From the NCBI RefSeq assembly GCF_025766255.1, contig NW_026516750.1, positions 62,001-126,000 on the forward strand: a stretch of 64,000 bases of DNA, in the 5' to 3' direction. The notes beneath the pieces are model-generated. The model saw nothing but the letters and a program-made list of their open reading frames with translations. It was not told the origin of the DNA and did not search any database. The translations under genes were made by a program, and so were the position numbers. Positions within the stretch are counted from its first letter, which is position 1; each line of letters starts with the position of its first letter. Below are positions 58,932 through 64,000 of this stretch, piece by piece. Source of the DNA: Zychaea mexicana (taxonomy: Eukaryota > Mucoromycota > Mucoromycetes > Mucorales > Lichtheimiaceae).

Positions 58932-61645
58932 TTAGAAGTCAAATTCTGCTCGAAAGACATTCAGGTTACGCTTGTCACACTGGCTAGCGAGATCTTCGCG
59001 GTTCATCCTAAAGTACACAGCATATCAGCATTCCACACTATACTGCAACAAGAATAACGGCTTCTCTCTTTCTTTCCACAAACATACATGAACATGAGCA
59101 TGCGCAAGCTATCCCAGACATTGTCGCTCATGCCACCCTGTACGGGCACATTGTTGCCTTGCTCGTCCACCAATACGGATGCGCCTTGTGCTGCATCAAC
59201 CGTCTGCTGTATTGCCAACGCTGTCAATAAATGCTCAGCTGCCTCACGATGTTGCCCCAAGTTGATACAGCTGATAGCCAGGTTATAGCGTGCGCGAACA
59301 TAGGACGGATTAATTTCGAGTGCATTGAAATAAGCGTCGATAGCACCGGTAGGATCGCGCGAATTGGCGAGAGTGGCACCCAATTTGTTCCACAGCAAGT
59401 AATCTTGCGGTCGACTCTGCAATGCTGCCTTGAAGCAATCGATTGCCTTTGCAAATTCTTCAGACACATTAAACAGGATACCCAAACCGACTTGCACATC
59501 CGCATCCATCTCGGCACCGGGCGAGCTCCGTGCGGCTTCCAAAAATAAGTTTGTGATATATCCGTGGCGGTTGTGCTGCATGGGCGTCTTTCCAGAGCCG
59601 ACAAGGTGCTTGTACTTGTCGTTGTTGGTGACCCATTGCTCCAGAGCATCATAGGCGTCCAATCGACAGTTTTCGTTGGTGTAGCTCACTGCCAGCGCGA
59701 GCCATCCATCCAATAAGCCGGGATCCATCGAAACTGCACGTCGTAAGGCTGCAATGGCTGCTCCGTCGCGTTCGTTCTCTTGCTGCTTGAAACCGAGTTC
59801 CTGCCATGCCGAGGCGTCGGATGTTGCCAGCTGAGCCTTGGCTTCGAGGGCCATGATTGAGTCGGCGAGGGTATTGTGCTGTGTTCGGTCAATCGCGGAT
59901 GGATTCAGCAAATAGTGATTGTCGGTAGCAAAGTTGTACGTGTCGTACTCGGGGTTGACAGCTCGATAGCCCATGCCATTTTCCTGTGGCGTCAGCCTCT
60001 CCCAATCCTTTTGCATATTGTCCCATTCCGCATCCTGTGAATTTTTCAGATGGGCAATGTTTTGTTGGTATTGTTGAACCCAATCTTCCATCTCACTACC
60101 CCTTTCAAACACCTTTTGCATCTCTGCCTCTGTCATATTATCTTTCTCCTGCTGTTGGCCGCTGTGTTGGCTGAACTGCGCTGCCCAGCCTGCACTGCCT
60201 CCCATTGTTTGTGGTGCAGCTCCCATAGGACCCATCGGTCGCATGGCGCTACTACCACCAGCAAATTCTTCCGACCAACCACGCTCTGCCTTGGCTGCAA
60301 ATTCACTACTCCACATGTTGCCACTTGATGCCTTGCCAGACATTTTGGCAAAGTCTTCAGACCACGACGAAGACGGACCATGACCAAATTCAGATGCCCA
60401 GTCTCCTCCTTGGTTGCCTTCTGTAGGCACCATCTTGTTGCCTTCAATCTGGACTTTGCGGTCTCGAAGACTTCGCATTAACGACATGAAGCTCGAATTT
60501 TTGAACTTTGGATTGTTTTCTGCATCCACCGTATCCAACAACATGCCAGCCGTCCGTGCTAATGCTTCCTTGTCGCCATCCGTGGTCACTGGCTCTGTGA
60601 TACCCTCCTTTTCTGCAAACTCATTGGCCCAGGATGTCGATTCTTGAGCAGCAAACTCTTGATCCCAATTGACTTGAGCGCCCTGTTTGGCTTCATCAAA
60701 GGCTCGTTCGAATGCCTGTCGCTCGGTATGTGTCAGTTGCTGTTGATGTGGATTTTGTTGGAACCCAGCAAATTCGTCATGCCATTGGTGTGGTTGCTGT
60801 TGGGATGAACCTGTTATAGATTGTAAGGTTATATGTGTCCCGTCTATTATCAATCCCACCTTCCCTTCCCTTTTACCGATCACCGAGTATAAACAACCAA
60901 AAAGATTTACCCGCCATGCGATTCTGCTGATAAATCTTTTCGAAATCTTCAAAGTGTTGGTCAGGTGGTGGACCCATAGTATGCGATTGCCGGTTAAAGT
61001 CGGCCGCCCAGCTGTCGTGCGGTTGCTGGATCGCCTCCAGCTCTCGAGACAATCCGCCGAGTTCAAAGGCGCCAGGAGGGCGTTCCATTGGCCCCGCCAT
61101 ATCATCTCGCAGAAACTCTTCGGTAAACTTTAAAGTTTAAAATCCAATCGGCCCCTTTCATCTTTAGTATTTGCCACTTGTCTTGTCAAGAGTCTAAAGT
61201 CAAATAAAGGGTAGTGGTTGAAAAGGCATTTGTTTACTACACACCTGTCTATCCATAGGCATTGTCCGGTTGCCACGGCTTCGAAAAGCAGGTGCCTAAG
61301 TCATAATTGTTCCATACATAAAGCTTAATTTTTCACGCTATCTTATTTCATACATATACTCTTTCGGATTAGAAGTCTAAACTATACAGTTCACTCATTA
61401 CCTTTGAGCTTTCACCTCGTTGATCCCCCATGCGATCCTAAGAAACACAAGTTTCATTTCGATAAAGGTTAAATATACGCACGTCAAAAAGACAGAGAAA
61501 GTGTGTGTTTGTGTTTTTGAGAAAAGTTGTGTCGTACTTGTTGCAAAGAGCGATCCTGTTGGAACTGCTTCATTAAGTTAGCCATGGGGTTGACAGGACC
61601 ACAATCAGCTCCGCCTGCACCACCAGCAAGCTGAGGAAATGACAT
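58932..61645 (-). CDS. PEX5: Peroxisomal targeting signal receptor PEX5
   Basis: The model is complement(join(58932..59007, 59088..60810, 60911..61127, 61245..61295, 61402..61437, 61538..61645)), six exons and 736 residues. The N-terminus GGADCGPVNPMANLMKQF carries the conserved Cys used for export ubiquitination. Ten WxxxF/Y motifs follow between about 105 and 380 (WAADF, WHDEF, WDQEF, WANEF, WASEF, WSEDF, WSSEF, WSEEF, WAAQF, WVQQY), which bind PEX14 and PEX13. The C-terminal half is TPR repeats, including WQELGFKQQENERDGAAIAA, VGLGILFNVSEEFAKAIDCF and LLWNKLGATLANSRDPTGAI, the PTS1-binding groove. The last exon gives the family end NRED...LNVFRAEFDF. PEX5 shuttles PTS1 cargo into peroxisomes. 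It is convergent with EME1, 299 bases between stops. Confidence 0.95.
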
Positions 61646-63658
61646 TGTGTGTATAAGCTATGAAAACAAGAAGAAAAAGAGGAGTGTGGAAAAGAAAAGA
61701 GAGAGAGAGAGGGGTGGGAGGTAAGCGCCGACATGACTAACCACTTTTAAGCGGGGTTTAGGGCAATCCCACTGTTTTATGTGCATCACAAGCGAAAATA
61801 TATATACTGTGGAGAAGTGGAACAACATGTGAATTATTATGGATACTGTTGCCTGTATGCCCTTTCTTTCTTTTAGCCTTTTCCGAGACCATCTGATTTC
61901 TTTTTAGTAGATATGTGTAATAGATCTCCACAATGATTTGTTGTAGATGTGATAGTGGTAGTCGTAGTAGTAGTAGTACACAGTCATAGACATCCTTGGA
62001 TATCTGTGGGGAATCAACAAGATGTTTCATTAGTAATCGCATTGATCCGAACCGGAAACCGGTGGTATACTTTGATGATAGCGCATAATTAACAGCTCCG
62101 CTGATGCCATAGATTTGATGCACTTCATACAGCATTGACAGTTGAGTTTGCCCACGCATCCATCAAATAAAAATGAGCCACTGAGCCACCTCTTTGAATT
62201 GGTGAAACAGAACCTGAAATCGATCATTTCAGAAACGTAAAGGGTATGCTTTTTACATGCTTCATTTATACAGGTTCGAATGTAGCTCAACCGAGGATAT
62301 GAAATTTAAACGCTATTGGCGAACAAGACCTGCTAATTGCAAAAATGCAATGATGGAACATGACCTTCAGACACCATAGTTCACCTGTACTACATATTTT
62401 TTGGAAGATAAGCCGGAGTTTGTGATCATCATATCGTAGAAATGCGGTGGTATGCTTAAAGCTGTTGGTTATTGTTCATAATAGGAAGGGCTTCCTTGAT
62501 GATTCGAAACCAACAACAGAAGACACATGTTAGCTCAGAAAATTCAATTAAAGGGACTTTATATGACTTTGAAAGACGATGGCGAGGAAACAAGGAGCTC
62601 TAATTCTGATGAAACTTGCTTACTTGATTGATCGAGTACACCATGCTTCGGATTGTTTGGGTGGAGGGTATCGATTGACTCCTCGTCCGTTCTCACCGGT
62701 CAAGAAAGGATGCCTTCTTATTTTTCTTCAGTATCGTGACGGTCTAGCTTTTGAGCAATGCTTTTGGTAGGCCAGATATGCCTATGTAATAATGATGGAT
62801 CCATAAAAGCTTCACTAATGTTACGTTAGGACTGTGGGAGCAGAAACATTAATCGAACCAAGTTCTTAAAAACTGGCAGTCATCAATTCTATCTAGTAGA
62901 ACATCACTAGTTGTCGTCCTGGGTCCTGACCGTCTGTTAACGTATTCGAGCAATATTGATTGGTGCATCTAGAAAATGTCGCAAAAATGATATGTTGCGC
63001 TTTTACGCCGATCTGTAAGAGTTTTTCGAGTTTCGCTTCTACGAATATTAGCACCCATCTGAAATATTCGAGTTTATTATTTCTGCACCAACGATGTTAG
63101 AATATACGGGAGTTATCATAACGTGCAGATTCTATATATAAGGCAAGGTATTACTACTAAATAAACACTTTGACAGCAGCGTCTCGCTCCAATGTGCTTT
63201 TTACCTATATATAAACCTAGTGAGGTCTCGCTTTACCTCTTCAGAGCTCGATTTCACTGTCATATCTATTGCGATTGCTTTAACGAACATGACTGCAGTA
63301 AGTGACGAGCAACCCAAGACTGAGAATAGAGAATTTGAAGTTGTTTGTCATGCATGTAATAGGCTTGGGTCGGTAGTTAAATATAAAGAAGATACGATTG
63401 TGTGAAAGAACTGTCCTTTATTGAATGATAGAGAAGGTTCTATACGTCTCTATATTCCGGGCTCTATCGGTAGTAATAATATGGATACCGGTGGCTATTC
63501 TTGATGATGATGATCGTGATGTTGTTATACACTATTGTGGTGTGAGTGTTGGATGTAATAATGCAGTGATTTGTCGGAGTACTAGGATTACAATGCAGTA
63601 GTAGCTGGCTTCTTCCTTTTACAGCCACGTTTTTTCTTTTCTCTAAAACCAACCAAGT
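61646..63658. other. Gene-poor interval
   Basis: The first 100 bases hold the PEX5 leader (purine-rich on the plus strand, so pyrimidine-rich on the gene strand). A (GTA)n-like run lies at 61958-61979. A 60-codon frame at 62579-62770 and one at 63220-63405 have no family features. A short sequence with CHACNR at about 63347 is too little to call a zinc finger. Confidence 0.45.
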
Positions 63659-64000
63659 ATGGCTTCCGTGCAAAGACAATGCAAGGTCGTTCCTGCAGGA
63701 TCGCCCATCCCAAACGCAAGAACAACAACAACAACAACGAATGACTACAACAATGAGAGCACAATTACTAAAAAGGACGACACCCATAGCAGTAACAATA
63801 CAGTAACTCCCGTTTTGACAGTAACCCAACGACGTGCCGAACGCACCACAACCGTTAGGGCACCAAGAGCTCGCGTTTTATGGGAAGAGTGCGAACTTAG
63901 TGGCGTGCTTGCGTGGATTTGCAGGAACAGAGATCGGTGGCAAGCAAATAAAATAGGATCCGTTCGGGAGATTCATGACACTGTGGTCAAGAAGCCGCAT
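63659..64000 (+). CDS. Partial unrecognised gene running off the window end
   Basis: From the ATG at 63659 the frame stays open for 114 codons to the last base. A Thr run from an (AAC)n repeat and an Asn/Thr-rich segment come first, then a basic RRAERTTTVRAPRARV and a Trp-spaced block, VLWEECELSGVLAWICRNRD followed by RWQANKIGSVREIHD. The Trp spacing vaguely recalls Myb/SANT-like or transposon-linked DNA-binding domains, but I do not recognise a family. The upstream 60 bases are pyrimidine-rich. The 3' part is outside the window. Confidence 0.45.
   Translation, partial: MASVQRQCKVVPAGSPIPNARTTTTTTNDYNNESTITKKDDTHSSNNTVTPVLTVTQRRAERTTTVRAPRARVLWEECELSGVLAWICRNRDRWQANKIGSVREIHDTVVKKPH

Overview
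This window looks like nuclear DNA of a filamentous fungus, most likely an early-diverging, Mucoromycota-type mould. The support is short GT-AG introns (about 50-150 bases, many with TAAC/TGAC-like branch points), standard-code genes of 3-10 exons, CT-rich stretches before start codons, Ser/Thr/Gln/Asn-rich low-complexity tails, and decayed MULE and Helitron DNA. The clade is an inference. No bacterial-type operon, CRISPR array, rRNA or convincing tRNA was seen.

Layout. 1-5.3 kb: no supported gene. 5.3-12.4 kb: an unrecognised two-exon membrane protein (-), MPDU1 (+), a small doubtful gene (-), a mitochondrial-type hotdog thioesterase (+) and a GT2-like membrane glycosyltransferase (+). 12.4-19.3 kb: gene-poor, with an imperfect duplication and pieces of an unrecognised, probably decayed membrane-protein gene. 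19.3-30.5 kb: dense block with RAD4/XPC (-), complex I NDUFB4/B15 (+), mitochondrial transcription factor MTF1 (-), lipin phosphatidate phosphatase (+) and a small Ser/Gln-rich gene (-). 30.5-34.5 kb: gene-poor, with a frameshifted MULE transposase. 34.9-42.7 kb: long-chain acyl-CoA synthetase (-), a WW-domain protein (+) and an FG nucleoporin of the Nup58/Nup49 type (+). 43.0-47.8 kb: a VC0807-like membrane-protein gene with an in-frame stop, split by about 3.8 kb that holds a Helitron helicase fragment and an unusual train of introns. 48.0-61.6 kb: neutral ceramidase (-), Ctr-type copper transporter (-), Nudix-fold mL46-like protein (+), HSD17B10-like SDR (+), EME1 (+) and PEX5 (-). 61.6-64 kb: mostly empty, with a partial reading frame running off the end.

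For the multi-exon genes I traced exon joins by hand. In every intact model the summed exon lengths keep frame from ATG to stop, and family motifs that straddle introns are restored (YTSGTTG of the acyl-CoA synthetase, MxxxM-x12-(A/G)xxxG of the copper transporter, the BHD3 linker of Rad4).

The genes do not form one pathway. Themes are lipid metabolism (lipin, acyl-CoA synthetase, ceramidase, thioesterase, HSD10, PEX5), mitochondria (NDUFB4, MTF1, HSD10, mL46-like) and DNA repair (RAD4, EME1). Neighbours are often divergent over 240-310 base shared promoters or convergent with stops 200-300 bases apart. The most unusual locus is 43.0-47.8 kb.
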